From the IMG/VR virus record IMGVR_UViG_3300026519_000021, positions 1 to 43,036 of that record: a stretch of 43,036 bases of DNA. One strand, written 5' to 3'. The position numbers and the translations under genes are program-made. The notes under the pieces were generated by a model that was not told where the DNA came from, searched no databases, and saw only the letters and a list, made by a program, of their open reading frames with translations. The DNA is from a virus. Each line of letters starts with the position of its first letter. Positions within the stretch are counted from its first letter, which is position 1. Shown here piece by piece: positions 14,022 to 24,160 of the stretch.

Positions 14022-14283
14022 TATATCTTTCCCTTATTTCTCTAACGTCTGTTTTTATAGATTCTATATCTTTATTTAATGAATCAAATGCTATTTGAAA
14101 CTCACCTTTGGTGATATGAATATCAGAAACGCGCACAGAAAGATCATCAACCTTTTTATGTATATTTGCGCGAAACTCTTTATTGCTCTTTGCATGGAAG
14201 CCAAATAGAGCTAAAAAGCCTGTTGCAATAAAACCGATTGCAGCAAAAAAACCTTTTTCAAAATACGTCGCCAAATCTTGCAT
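14008..14283 (-). CDS. TM-anchored coiled-coil protein of the lysis cassette
   Basis: A 91-residue protein. Residues 10-30 (FFAAIGFIATGFLALFGF) form one membrane helix. The rest is a charged helix with heptad spacing (IHKKVDDLSVRVSDIH, SLNKDIESIKTDVREIRERY) and is probably a coiled coil. This layout is the reverse of XhlA (coiled coil first) and resembles single-pass holin or antiholin-like proteins. It overlaps the PLA2-like gene by 1 nt (TAATG) and the endolysin by 14 nt, so all three are translationally linked. A pinholin, antiholin or spanin-like function are all possible. Confidence 0.6.
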   Translation of the reverse strand: MQDLATYFEKGFFAAIGFIATGFLALFGFHAKSNKEFRANIHKKVDDLSVRVSDIHITKGEFQIAFDSLNKDIESIKTDVREIRERYNESV

Positions 14284-14735
14284 TATCTATTTTTCCTTTT
14301 CATTTTATACCAGCTCCACCAAACCCACGGCATATTTACAGCTAAGAAGGCGGCTATTGATAATAACGGATATCCCTTCCCTGCTATAGCTGTGGAGAAG
14401 TCATAATCAGCGCATAATTTACATTTGCCGTGCGTGTATGCGGAGTCGTGTGTGGCGCACTCATAGTGGAATTTCTTTTCGAACCAGTTTCTAAACCAAG
14501 GGATGGCGGGCAGTGTGCAGTATCTTTTAGTCATTACACGTGCAACCCACTTTTCATAAAGATGTTCCCTAATAGTCTCAACATCTAAAAACATCAACTC
14601 TTTCTCTTTGAAGTCAACTTCTTCTACTTTTTTATTATTTATAAACACTGAAAAAACGTTATTATCAAAGGTAATACACGGTGTTTTAGCCTTATTTGCG
14701 CCATAAAATGGCATTTTGCAGTATCTTTTAGTCAT
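14283..14735 (-). CDS. Phospholipase A2-like membrane protein with duplicated start segment
   Basis: Residues 90-113, with ECATHDSAY (92-100) and CKLCADYDFS, match the C-x2-HD-x2-Y...CxxD pattern of secreted and phage phospholipase A2-like domains (catalytic H96-D97 pair, later D110). A hydrophobic segment LLSIAAFLAVNMPWVWWSW (124-142) would anchor the C-terminus. The first 67 residues are unrelated and may be an extra domain. The hexapeptide MTKRYC occurs at residues 1-6 and again at 68-73, each coded by the same 18 bp; the second Met is exactly where a stand-alone PLA2-like protein would begin. Position beside the endolysin suggests membrane lipid hydrolysis during lysis or entry. ATG at 14735 has TAAGG upstream. 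Confidence 0.6.
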   Translation of the reverse strand: MTKRYCKMPFYGANKAKTPCITFDNNVFSVFINNKKVEEVDFKEKELMFLDVETIREHLYEKWVARVMTKRYCTLPAIPWFRNWFEKKFHYECATHDSAYTHGKCKLCADYDFSTAIAGKGYPLLSIAAFLAVNMPWVWWSWYKMKRKNR

Positions 14736-14788
14736 TTGTTCTAACCTTACTTATAATTTCATTTTTTGTTACTTATGATCATCTATAG

Positions 14789-17700
14789 CTAACTCGCTGT
14801 TATATATGTATATGTTGGTGCAATTGGTGCGCCGCTAGTATCAAAGTCTGCTATCGTTCTTGTATCATACAACGGATTACCTAGCTCAACAGTTACTACT
14901 CCAGTAGCTCCAGTTTGCCATAAATTCTCGTTAGGTACAAACGTGCCTAACCCAACGGAGTTAGAGCCAACAAGATCAAAGTTATAAGCATCTATGACGA
15001 TAACTTCCCACACACCGTTGGCTTGTATTGAACCTGCTACACCTTCTATACCGACTGTTTGACCGTTTAACAGACCATGCCCACCGACTTTTTGAGAGTC
15101 GCTAGGGATTGCTGGTGTAACTGGATCAGCAGTTGTTACGCGTATAAGACCTGCTCCATTGTCCGTTACGCCTGTTATACGTGGTGTGAAGTACGTGTTT
15201 GTGGTGTAATTGCCAACGTAGCCGTACTGGTAGCGTATATAAGCAGCACCTATAGGAGCGGCAGCTAGTGTTAGTCTTACAGTATTTGATCCAGTGACTT
15301 TTGCACTAATAATAGGATCAAGTGAGGTGAATAGTGGATTTATAGAAACTTCGAACCCAGTGATGTCAAGTGCGTCATTTAGCGTTTTAAGTGAGCCTCC
15401 ATTCATATCGAAAGTGAGATCAATTATATTCGTAGTTTTTGTTGCACTTACTAGAACCCCGCCTACACCGTCATTAGCTATTACACCAAGCTTAGCAGAT
15501 AGAGAATGACCCAATCTTGAGGCTTGAGATAAGTAACCTTTTAATGTTGGTGATAAATGGGCATTTTCAGGAAAGTTATTTTGCCATGTAGGTTGAAGAT
15601 CATTATACCAACCGAGTGAGAAGATATTTACGTTAGCTTTACGAGTTACCCAATCATCCATACCATGGCGGAACTCATGAACCGCGCTGGAACTCATTAA
15701 GGATTTACCTCCAATAGCCGTAAAATTAGCCACTCCGAATTTAAAGTCATTATTAGGCATATCTGCATTTAAGATATCGTACAACTTACCTAACTCACCA
15801 AAGCCAGTCCATGCACCAGCAGAACCAGCATCAGAGAAGTAACCAGTTTGCCCGATGTTTGAATTACCATGTAGCCACAGGAATGCGCCTGTTTTGCCCA
15901 TTGCATAACCAGTCACTATGATTTCACTAGCGTAGTTGTCCGCGATATACTGGTTGAATTGCTCGATAGCTTTTCCGCCGTAAGCCTTATTCGCCACACA
16001 GACAACCGAGTTACTTTGATTAGATACGTAGTTGCCGAATATGGCTAGTGGGGCAGGGAAGACCTCTAAATTTTGGTTAGCTATTTTAGTATAGTTAATA
16101 GCCCTTGCAACCGTTCCACCGCTTATGTAAGCATTAGTATAAACAGAGCCATCTAGCGTAACCTTATTAAGGGCAGTCGCCGTCACTGTCCATACGGTAT
16201 CATTAGCTTCTACCGTACCTATAATGGCTGACACCATTATCTTATCACCAGTTTTTAAACCATGCGCAGGGGTTATGGTTAGCTCAATCTCACCACCAAC
16301 ATTTGCGGTTGCTGTAACGTCAAACCCAGTTAAGGTGTAAGAATTTATAGTCTTAAATTCTGATACATAACCGTTTAGAGCCACACTTGTATTAGTGGTT
16401 GCGCTCATAGCTTCCATGAGGGATTGACCACTTAAAATAATGTTTTCACCAATGCCCCATTTAAGGGTTGAGGTCATCACATCAGCAGAACCTTTTTTAC
16501 GTATTTGTGCGTTTATCCAACGCTTCCCTTTAGGCAGGGTGATGTTGCCAGACCAAACGCCACCAGAAGAATTGCTTTGAATTGTGCGCCATTCTTGAAT
16601 ACCATTATTTTGATCATCAAAGAATTGAATTTCAATATCAGAACCATCTGCTCCATAGTATGTGCCTGAAAGCGCAACCGTAGCAACGCCATCAACTTGC
16701 TGCACAACGTAGCCACCAACGCCAACAGGATTAAAAAACACAGCATCAGTCATAGGAGCATAACCGCGCCCAGTAACAAGGCTGTAACCATTATTTAGAT
16801 ATCTTGCCGCAGTAATAGCATTAAGCTCATTAGTCCATGTTGCACCTACGTTATCCATAAGGAAACGCCAGTCAGTAGCGGCAGGTATTCCAAACGTTTC
16901 TACATTTGCGCCGTTGCCTATTTGGTCGATTTGAGTTTTAGTTAGACTATAAGAAACCTTAAACCAGTTGCGCATCGAGCCTGTCAATCTGCGCCCGAAG
17001 GATATAATTTGCCCAAATGAGATAAAAGTATCAGTCATTGCCCCGAAAGCCGTATGCTCTTCAGCAGCCAACACGGGAGCATGCCCCTTAAATTTGAGCC
17101 ACATTTGAACAACAGCTCCTACTTTTTGAACCGTAACGAATACGTCTTCACCTTGTTTCACGCGATAATTTGAAGTTATACCGCGCCCAGCGTACGGATA
17201 CCAATCTGATAATTTTGTGCCAAGTACATTCCCCGCAGCGTCTTTGCCATATAAACCTATACGCCCGTCAATAGGATTATGTTCAAGATATAAATTGTTG
17301 CTTGTGTTGCCGTTTGCTCCAAGCCCGCCTATGCAGAACGGCACAGTTACAGCCGCTCCATCATTTCTTAACCAACCGCCGATAGACCAATCACCTGCTG
17401 GCAATGGTTGGTTTATTACGTGATATCGCGCGTAAGTATCATTAAAGTTTACGGCATTATCGATGGAGCTAGCGGGTAATGCTTCTAAATTAAAATTTAT
17501 ATTTGCCCAAGGCGCGCCCCATTTAGTAGACAGATAGTTACCTATTTGATTCATTTCATCGGCATTTAAAACACGATCAAATATTAAAATCTCGCCAATA
17601 CCACCGCGAATAGATATAGGTGTATCATCGCCGATTTGAGTTATTGGCTGCGTTAAAGCAGAATCTGTTAGGTTGTTTCCATCATCAACTCCACCGATAT

Positions 17701-18205
17701 AAATCCCCGTACCAGCGGACGAGGTGTACGCCGTAAGTATTTGTGAATCTGTGGGAACGGGGTTAGTTCCGTTAACAAGTACAGCCTGTGCAGTGCGAAC
17801 AGCGTCAAGTCTATTTGTTGGGTCAACTCTAACTGTAAATGATCCAGCATCTCCGCGCACAAAAGTTTTGTTTATTAAATCACCTGATCCATGGGATGGT
17901 GCTATAAATACCGTGTACCCATTTGTGTGGCTTATAGGGTTTGTGAAGATTAATTTATCATCGCCATCAAATTGTATAACATTATTAGAATTAGTTGTGA
18001 CCGCGCCAGTAGTTGGTCGTGCGCCCGCAACACCTTGCGTTGCGTGATTATTGTTGCCTGATTTATCGTCCCATTGAGATACCGCTCCAGCTATATCTGT
18101 AATGGTTGAAGTATCCGCGGCATCTAACCATAGCTTGAGGTTGGCTATATCCGTGGGGAAAAAGCTAAAAAGTGTTTTTGTATGTCCGCCTAATAATGGA
18201 AGCAT
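14789..18205 (-). CDS. Tail spike with lectin-like domains and SGNH (sialate O-acetylesterase-like) esterase
   Basis: A 1138-residue virion protein, probable host-recognition spike. Residues about 15-235 and 245-425 are two concanavalin/LamG-like jelly-roll domains (LKLWLDAADTSTI, WDDKSGNNNHA, IGEILIFDRVLNADEMN; then NWFKVSYSLTKTQIDQIG). The esterase begins at LSGQSLM with nucleophile S595. The oxyanion block is probably WLHGNSN (777-783) and the catalytic His H883 in NAHLSP. Between nucleophile and later blocks lies an inserted domain (about 648-702, HGLKTGDKIMV...) that recurs near the C-terminus (1042-1100, HGLLNGQTVGI...), a beta module common in tail proteins. Deacetylation of surface polysaccharide during adsorption is inferred. 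It is the last virion gene before the lysis cassette. Confidence 0.8.
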   Translation of the reverse strand: MLPLLGGHTKTLFSFFPTDIANLKLWLDAADTSTITDIAGAVSQWDDKSGNNNHATQGVAGARPTTGAVTTNSNNVIQFDGDDKLIFTNPISHTNGYTVFIAPSHGSGDLINKTFVRGDAGSFTVRVDPTNRLDAVRTAQAVLVNGTNPVPTDSQILTAYTSSAGTGIYIGGVDDGNNLTDSALTQPITQIGDDTPISIRGGIGEILIFDRVLNADEMNQIGNYLSTKWGAPWANINFNLEALPASSIDNAVNFNDTYARYHVINQPLPAGDWSIGGWLRNDGAAVTVPFCIGGLGANGNTSNNLYLEHNPIDGRIGLYGKDAAGNVLGTKLSDWYPYAGRGITSNYRVKQGEDVFVTVQKVGAVVQMWLKFKGHAPVLAAEEHTAFGAMTDTFISFGQIISFGRRLTGSMRNWFKVSYSLTKTQIDQIGNGANVETFGIPAATDWRFLMDNVGATWTNELNAITAARYLNNGYSLVTGRGYAPMTDAVFFNPVGVGGYVVQQVDGVATVALSGTYYGADGSDIEIQFFDDQNNGIQEWRTIQSNSSGGVWSGNITLPKGKRWINAQIRKKGSADVMTSTLKWGIGENIILSGQSLMEAMSATTNTSVALNGYVSEFKTINSYTLTGFDVTATANVGGEIELTITPAHGLKTGDKIMVSAIIGTVEANDTVWTVTATALNKVTLDGSVYTNAYISGGTVARAINYTKIANQNLEVFPAPLAIFGNYVSNQSNSVVCVANKAYGGKAIEQFNQYIADNYASEIIVTGYAMGKTGAFLWLHGNSNIGQTGYFSDAGSAGAWTGFGELGKLYDILNADMPNNDFKFGVANFTAIGGKSLMSSSAVHEFRHGMDDWVTRKANVNIFSLGWYNDLQPTWQNNFPENAHLSPTLKGYLSQASRLGHSLSAKLGVIANDGVGGVLVSATKTTNIIDLTFDMNGGSLKTLNDALDITGFEVSINPLFTSLDPIISAKVTGSNTVRLTLAAAPIGAAYIRYQYGYVGNYTTNTYFTPRITGVTDNGAGLIRVTTADPVTPAIPSDSQKVGGHGLLNGQTVGIEGVAGSIQANGVWEVIVIDAYNFDLVGSNSVGLGTFVPNENLWQTGATGVVTVELGNPLYDTRTIADFDTSGAPIAPTYTYITAS

Positions 18206-18209
18206 TTAA

Positions 18210-18560
18210 TTACCTGTTATTCAGTGATCTTACCGATAGTAACTGAATCGTGCGCTCAGCACCTTCAGCACTACCAGACACGATTTTTATATATGGATAA
18301 CCAAGAAAATCAATAAGATTTAATGAGTAAGCACGCCCCTGCGTTACTGTTGCGCCTATGGCTGCGTCCGAGCTATCATATATAGTAGAAAACGTCACAT
18401 TATCAACGCTACCTTGAAACGTTACAGCTGCACCTGTGAAGGCTGCGGGCAAAATAAACCCACATAATGTAAAGTCATTAAGGCTAGCAGCTGTACTCAC
18501 TGTGCCAGAACTGGAAATAACCACATCATGGTACTCTTTTCCTTGCGTTAAGCTGGTCAT
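18210..18560 (-). CDS. Small beta-sandwich virion-associated protein
   Basis: A 116-residue protein rich in Ser, Thr, Ala and Gly, with strands such as AVTFQGSVDNVTFSTIYDS and GYPYIKIVSGSAEGAERTI. This is a discoidin/jelly-roll-like pattern often found in small phage tail-associated proteins. It lies 4 nt upstream of the tail spike gene and downstream of the fibre gene, which suggests a joint or accessory part of the adsorption apparatus. No catalytic motif is seen. The 93 bp between it and the fibre gene hold nothing I can name. Confidence 0.6.
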   Translation of the reverse strand: MTSLTQGKEYHDVVISSSGTVSTAASLNDFTLCGFILPAAFTGAAVTFQGSVDNVTFSTIYDSSDAAIGATVTQGRAYSLNLIDFLGYPYIKIVSGSAEGAERTIQLLSVRSLNNR

Positions 18561-18653
18561 TTTATTTTATCTCCTTATTATATGCGTCATACGCCAAGTT
18601 AAATGCTGTTTTAGCGGTTTCGTATAGGCAACATTATTGCACTTCAATCAAAC

Positions 18654-19715
18654 CTACTCTAACTCAACAACAATTACAAATCCAGATTTACCAGCAGTAC
18701 TACCAGTTCCGCCAGCAGACCCAGCCGCACCTACTGTTACAGTTTCAGTCGCCCCAAGTCCAGTTGTTATAAATTCTACAGATAAGCCACCGATACCGCC
18801 GTCTTGCCCGAGGGCGTAACCATCAGCCCCCCTAAAATCAGCATAGCCACTACCGCCCTTACCGCCCCCAGCAGGCACGTTAACTATATTACCACCTGAA
18901 CCAGTGCCATCACTAGCTCTTCGCGCAAAATCAACCTGACCACTTAAACCACCAGAACCACCAGAAGCACTGCAAAATGCAGCAAAAGAAGAAGCCCCAC
19001 CTGCGCCACCAGCGCCAGAAAGACCACCACCACCACCGCCCCCGCCGCCTGCGCATATAACTATAGCTTGGCTCGCGCTAGCATGTTTAGTGTATGTGAC
19101 AGAGCTGGAAAATCCTTGTACATTAACAACACGTCCTAAAGCCGTTAAAGCTGGAGATAAGGCATCTATAGCCTGTGCAGTCCGCAGGGCGTTTAATGGT
19201 TTATCTGTTGCTATTCCCGCCTCGGCTTCCGCTTGGGAGGCAAATGCCAGCGCACTATTGACCCAGTCAGTACCATCATAGGTGATGTGTTCACCAGAGC
19301 TTGGCGAAGAAAGATTAACTTCCAACAAGTTTGCTGGTACTATGAAACTGGAAAAATCAGTAAATGTAATCGCTGTTGCTCCAAGAACAATAGGATTGCC
19401 AGAAGCCCCCAAAGACCAAAACTTACTACCATTAACTGTGCCGCCAGTAACAAAAACCAACGACCCTACAACAAGGTCACGAACTCCATTTGCGTCAACC
19501 CTGCGAGTCCACGCTCCAGAGCTGGTAATATAAATACCGTTCTTCGTTGCGTCAGACTGATCCTTAACAAGGACATCTGATGATGAGGTTAGCGTACCAT
19601 CAATGGTTTGCTCACCAGACAGCGTTATATTAGCAGTTGTCGCAAGAGCAACAGGCTTTTTAACAGCCGCTCCTCCATTTACACCATTTAATCTATCCAC
19701 TAATGTCGATGCCAT
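18654..19715 (-). CDS. Tail fibre protein with glycine-rich tip
   Basis: A 353-residue fibre. The N-terminal part contains the phage fibre module VALATTANITLSGEQTIDG (21-39) followed by DVLVKDQSDATKNGIYITSS and AWTRRVDANG, recurrent in podovirus and siphovirus tail fibres. The C-terminal ~130 residues are extremely Gly/Ser/Ala-rich (CAGGGGGGGGGLSGAGG region and several GG-rich loops), like the glycine-rich receptor-binding tips of phage adhesins, where polyglycine helices pack against each other and loops vary. GGAGACGAT precedes the ATG. It should act with the spike at 14789-18205 in receptor binding. Confidence 0.8.
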   Translation of the reverse strand: MASTLVDRLNGVNGGAAVKKPVALATTANITLSGEQTIDGTLTSSSDVLVKDQSDATKNGIYITSSGAWTRRVDANGVRDLVVGSLVFVTGGTVNGSKFWSLGASGNPIVLGATAITFTDFSSFIVPANLLEVNLSSPSSGEHITYDGTDWVNSALAFASQAEAEAGIATDKPLNALRTAQAIDALSPALTALGRVVNVQGFSSSVTYTKHASASQAIVICAGGGGGGGGGLSGAGGAGGASSFAAFCSASGGSGGLSGQVDFARRASDGTGSGGNIVNVPAGGGKGGSGYADFRGADGYALGQDGGIGGLSVEFITTGLGATETVTVGAAGSAGGTGSTAGKSGFVIVVELE

Positions 19716-19762
19716 ATCGTCTCCAAATAATCCTTACTATACCATATTTTTTATTAATTGCA

Positions 19763-22700
19763 TTAATTAAAATAATCAGATGCACGCTCAGCTTTTTTCT
19801 CCGTGTAACCGCCAAACCTCAACGCCCCCTTAACAATATCACCTTCGGGCATATCACCCAACACACCCTTAGTCGCATTTATTGCTGCACCAGTAGCGTA
19901 ACCTGTTAAAGTACCACCTACAACCGCTAAAGCTTCCAAAATTTCTGTAAACTCAATACCGTCTTCCCAATTCCTAGCCGTATCAGCAATTACCCATGAA
20001 AGGTCTTCTATGCCCATAAGGTAATTCATACCCTTACCCTCGTAATATGTGCCGTATAAACGTGCGAAACCAGTGGTCAATATGTCACCAATAAGTATCG
20101 GGCCATTCAAACTGCCAAGAACAGCAGCACGCCACAAAGAGCTGTCATCTTCATCATCAGGCACAAGAGCGTTACCTACATATTGGAACATAACAGGCAA
20201 GATAAAGTGATAAATAGCAATCTTCTTAGCAAATTCTTTTCTGCTTATATCACCGCGACTAAAATCTCTAATCGCGTCTATCTCTTTCTTGAAATAAGAC
20301 AATGGAGCAGACTTAAAGGCAACGAATGTTCTTACAAACGGATTTGTACTCATCTGCCATCTTGACCTTTGAGATATAGAAGCCGATTGCTGTGATGAGT
20401 CAGTAGCCCTAACAAACGCCTCAACAGACTCCTCATGACTCTTTTTAAGAACATCGCGGTTATACTTGTAAACAGCCCAACCACCCATATAAATAGCCGA
20501 CCTATCACCCAATTTAGTGAATATAAGCTGCGCCTGCTTCCAATTTATGTTTTGCCCATAACCAAGGCTCTTCTCAAGAAGCGATGCCTCACTGCCTTTT
20601 ATAATGTCAAGGGATGGGTCTGCCCCGCGCAATATCATATAATCTGTGGACGACAATATCTTTATCGCCTCTTGGGGGTTTTTTGCAAAGTCAGCAAGCC
20701 CTTTTGCAAATTCTCCTGATGGTATCTCATCAGCATAAGCAATGAATGAGGTTAATTGCTTAGCAGTCATATTCGGCTTTAAACCAATAACAGACGTTGC
20801 CATATTATTGTTTAGATTCTGGAATATACTATTTGTCCACTCATCTCTCTTGGCACTGCCCCGAGAGAAATCATCAATATAAGCCATGAGGTTAGCATTA
20901 TATTGCTTGCCGAGCTTAGACTCTATGACGTCAGATATATCTGTGCCTGTAAAGTAAGCCCTTAAATCACGGGTAGGCTGCGCAAAAGAAACGAATTGCG
21001 CCGAATGACTTATATATCTTGTAAACACGCTGGTGTCTGATTGAGCGGCAATCTGAACTATTGTATCAACACGATCCTTGAGCAATGTTTGTGATGAAGC
21101 AGAAGCCCTGTAATGCTTCTCACTTAAGAACTCATCATACGATTCTATATCCGTGTGACGCGAACGCTTGATAGGGCTGTAAAACTCGTTGAATGGCAAA
21201 TCAACGCCGTACATGTCTGAATAAACAGCATTTACATCTACGTAAATATCTTGATATAGCTCGATCTGCGCATCAATAAATCTCTTGTCTTTTGGTGTCA
21301 AATAGCTATCAAGAGCATCTATCATCTCGTCAGTTAAACCATTGCCAGTCTTCACCTCAACATCACCGTCACGCTGCCTTTTTATCGGCGCAAACAAAGT
21401 ATCTGATAACGTAGGGTCTCTTAACTCCATCCATAATTTACGAGCTTCAGAGCGCGACATACTCCATGGTCTCGCACGTGTATCACCATTCTTTTTGAAC
21501 ACACCAATAGTGTCAATAACAACATCATCTTTAGTTATTGCCGCCCTTATCTCATTTGAGGATAAATTGTAAATGTCCATATATGTATCAGTAAATGCCT
21601 TACCATGCTTAACAAGCAACCTGCGCTTAATTTGCTCAGCTTGGAACATCATCTCAAACAAGCCATCAGACAACTCCTTGTCCTTACCAAATGGGATATC
21701 TATAAACTGCTTCCAACTGTACTGCATACCCCAAAAACGACTACGAGCAGCAGTCATGCCGTCTATTATTTTTTCAGATATGGTCTTGTTGTCAAGGTCT
21801 TCTACTTCCCTACCTTTTAACAACTGATCCATTAAACGTGAGCGAACCTCATGAATATGCTCATCTCGAGTAAACTTTTTAACCTCAGCAAGCTTTTTCC
21901 CGCCTTTTACAACGCTGTTTATTTGCAACAGAACACCTGCCATATCACTAACAGACATATCCTGATAACCAGAACGTATAGCTAACAACATGTTTTCGAA
22001 CTTTGTCACGGCATCTGTTTTACCAGATTCAAGATTTGCATGCAGCTGCTTAGCTGCAACATCCCTTTTTTTCTCCCTAGCTTTTTTTCTTTTCGCCAGT
22101 ATTTCAGCTCTTTTTTCAGGGTCTTTTTCAGTTATTTTACTGCGCCCGTCTTTTGTCTCACTTAAAAGCGCACCCACCTGTGATTGAATTCTTGCATCGC
22201 CTAACACACCTACAGGCTTCTTACCTGCTTGCTTTTGCTTCCCCATACTAAGAGTCTTAACAATAAGCTCTTTAATTTCCTTCCTTTGAGCAACATCAAT
22301 TTCTCTATTCACCCTGCTGACAATACGATTTATTGCCTTATATGTTATATCAGATTTACCAATATCGCTAACCATTTTTAGGAATTTACCCTTATTAGGC
22401 AATCCAGAATCTTCTATTGTTTGAATAATAACATCCCTAGCTCCCTTAGCATCTTTGATCGCTAACTGCCGCCCTTTAGATAATCCCACTCTAACGGCAG
22501 ATACAGCCTCCGACGACACCTTACCCCCAAGAGCAACTATAGAACTACCCTGCGTAAGGGTTTGCTTCCTCAACTCACTCTTAACGGCATCAGTCGCACC
22601 CACATTACCCTTTTCATCTAAGAACGAATAAGCCTTATCGGATAATTCAAGCCGCTTGTCATATAAATTATCCATGCGCTCAATAGCAGCTGCTTTTTCA

Positions 22701-24160
22701 CCTTCTGTAATATTTTTCTTGTTAAGCCTTTTCTCTGCCTCAATAATTTGATTGTCAATAAAGTTTATTTGCTTCTCAATAACTTTAACCCTACCCTTGG
22801 CGGCAACAAGCCCTGCCTTTTCAACACTACCAGCTGTCTTTTTTTCTATAAAATCTATAACTTCTTGTTTTTGAGCATCATTAATTTCAGTTAGCGCATT
22901 AAGCTCTGCACGTATATCTATTTCATCGCCCTTTTGAAAACGATCAAACATGTCCCCGACCTTCTTAATTACAGGATCATTAGGGTCAAATATTTCAGCC
23001 TCGTTATTTACAATCTCTGCGACTCGCTCTTCCACCTGCTCCTTATTTTTAAACAAGCCCTCAGATAGCCTTTTAGCTTGCCTTTCACCAAAACCCTCAT
23101 CTTTAAAATATGTATTTATTGCGCTAACTGGTGCGCCAGACAACATACCCACAAGCCCAGAATAAAGTGCGTCCTTAAATGCGCCAGACACATCAGTATC
23201 CCTTAAGCCAGACACTTGAGCAACTGTGGACTCACCAGCGGATTGTGCAAACTCTTGCGCCCCCTCAATAAGCATTGTTTTAACCATTGAGGATACAAAT
23301 TTATCAGCTTGAAGAACATCGAGCATTTTTCCAATACCGACCATTTCAAGACCACCTTCTACCGCCCCCATAACCGACGATATAGAATCAGCCGCTTGTG
23401 GCGACCAGCCCTTGTCACGCGCCTCAACATATGACTGGTTCTTTTGTATTCCACCGATAAGAGCAAGCGACGCTGCTGGACTTCTAGTTAGCGCGGCAAC
23501 GCCCAAAGATCCAACCAATGTGGTTATTCCACCAAAAACATCAAATACAAGTTTTTCTGCAATATCATCAGTTTCTGCTACACCTGTAGACTCTAACCAT
23601 GCTTGGTGCTTATACTTTATATTTTCAGCAGCTATCAGCATATCCTCATTAGCAAGGATCGCGCTTTCTTGCTGCTCCTGATTTAAAAACCGCCTATCTA
23701 TAACGCCCTTATTGCGCCCAGCACCAGCCACAAGACCAAAAGGATTTAATCGCTTTAAAATACTATAATCATCGAGCTTGCCATCTAAGGCGTCTCTATA
23801 AGCGTCAGCATATTGTCTGCGAATAGATTCGCTTGCTGTAGCAACTATACTTGACGCTGTAACCTGAATACCTCTTTTTGGTGCGCTAAGCAGTTCTTGC
23901 GCTTCACCAAGTGCTGTTTTGACATACCCAAAATAATTAGATGGGTTAGCACCATTACCTATATCATCGTAATAAAGCTTTTGATCTACATTCTCATTGT
24001 AATCAACATTTATCGTCTTCCCAGAATCAATGTCAAAAACACTATCGCTAGTACTCACGCCCAAAGAAAGCAGCTTGTCATCATATTGATCGAGAACACC
24101 TGCTGGGTCTGAGTCTAGCGCATTAAACTCACTGTCATATTGATCAAGAATATTTCCCAT
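19763..24160 (-). CDS. Giant internal virion / DNA-ejection protein (gp16-like position)
   Basis: A 1465-residue protein, the largest here, at the position of T7 gp16. The N-terminus carries two DQYD motifs. A membrane-compatible stretch occurs around residues 210-245 (VFGGITTLVGSLGVAAL). A long charged helical region spans about 370-640 with many Lys/Glu heptads. The C-terminal third is helical, with NPFVRTFVAFKSAPLSYFKKE and hydrophobic helices (FILPVMFQYVGNAL), a pattern seen in large phage polyvalent/internal core proteins. No lysozyme domain is visible, unlike T7 gp16; that activity is in the neighbouring gene. It probably enters the cell envelope with the DNA to form the ejection conduit (inference from size and order). 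Confidence 0.7.
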   Translation of the reverse strand: MGNILDQYDSEFNALDSDPAGVLDQYDDKLLSLGVSTSDSVFDIDSGKTINVDYNENVDQKLYYDDIGNGANPSNYFGYVKTALGEAQELLSAPKRGIQVTASSIVATASESIRRQYADAYRDALDGKLDDYSILKRLNPFGLVAGAGRNKGVIDRRFLNQEQQESAILANEDMLIAAENIKYKHQAWLESTGVAETDDIAEKLVFDVFGGITTLVGSLGVAALTRSPAASLALIGGIQKNQSYVEARDKGWSPQAADSISSVMGAVEGGLEMVGIGKMLDVLQADKFVSSMVKTMLIEGAQEFAQSAGESTVAQVSGLRDTDVSGAFKDALYSGLVGMLSGAPVSAINTYFKDEGFGERQAKRLSEGLFKNKEQVEERVAEIVNNEAEIFDPNDPVIKKVGDMFDRFQKGDEIDIRAELNALTEINDAQKQEVIDFIEKKTAGSVEKAGLVAAKGRVKVIEKQINFIDNQIIEAEKRLNKKNITEGEKAAAIERMDNLYDKRLELSDKAYSFLDEKGNVGATDAVKSELRKQTLTQGSSIVALGGKVSSEAVSAVRVGLSKGRQLAIKDAKGARDVIIQTIEDSGLPNKGKFLKMVSDIGKSDITYKAINRIVSRVNREIDVAQRKEIKELIVKTLSMGKQKQAGKKPVGVLGDARIQSQVGALLSETKDGRSKITEKDPEKRAEILAKRKKAREKKRDVAAKQLHANLESGKTDAVTKFENMLLAIRSGYQDMSVSDMAGVLLQINSVVKGGKKLAEVKKFTRDEHIHEVRSRLMDQLLKGREVEDLDNKTISEKIIDGMTAARSRFWGMQYSWKQFIDIPFGKDKELSDGLFEMMFQAEQIKRRLLVKHGKAFTDTYMDIYNLSSNEIRAAITKDDVVIDTIGVFKKNGDTRARPWSMSRSEARKLWMELRDPTLSDTLFAPIKRQRDGDVEVKTGNGLTDEMIDALDSYLTPKDKRFIDAQIELYQDIYVDVNAVYSDMYGVDLPFNEFYSPIKRSRHTDIESYDEFLSEKHYRASASSQTLLKDRVDTIVQIAAQSDTSVFTRYISHSAQFVSFAQPTRDLRAYFTGTDISDVIESKLGKQYNANLMAYIDDFSRGSAKRDEWTNSIFQNLNNNMATSVIGLKPNMTAKQLTSFIAYADEIPSGEFAKGLADFAKNPQEAIKILSSTDYMILRGADPSLDIIKGSEASLLEKSLGYGQNINWKQAQLIFTKLGDRSAIYMGGWAVYKYNRDVLKKSHEESVEAFVRATDSSQQSASISQRSRWQMSTNPFVRTFVAFKSAPLSYFKKEIDAIRDFSRGDISRKEFAKKIAIYHFILPVMFQYVGNALVPDDEDDSSLWRAAVLGSLNGPILIGDILTTGFARLYGTYYEGKGMNYLMGIEDLSWVIADTARNWEDGIEFTEILEALAVVGGTLTGYATGAAINATKGVLGDMPEGDIVKGALRFGGYTEKKAERASDYFN

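Noticed and set aside
14789-19715. Diversity-generating retroelement target in the tail spike or fibre (as in BPP-1)
   Set aside because: No reverse transcriptase gene and no template/variable repeat pair are visible in the window, despite the BPP-1-like gene order.
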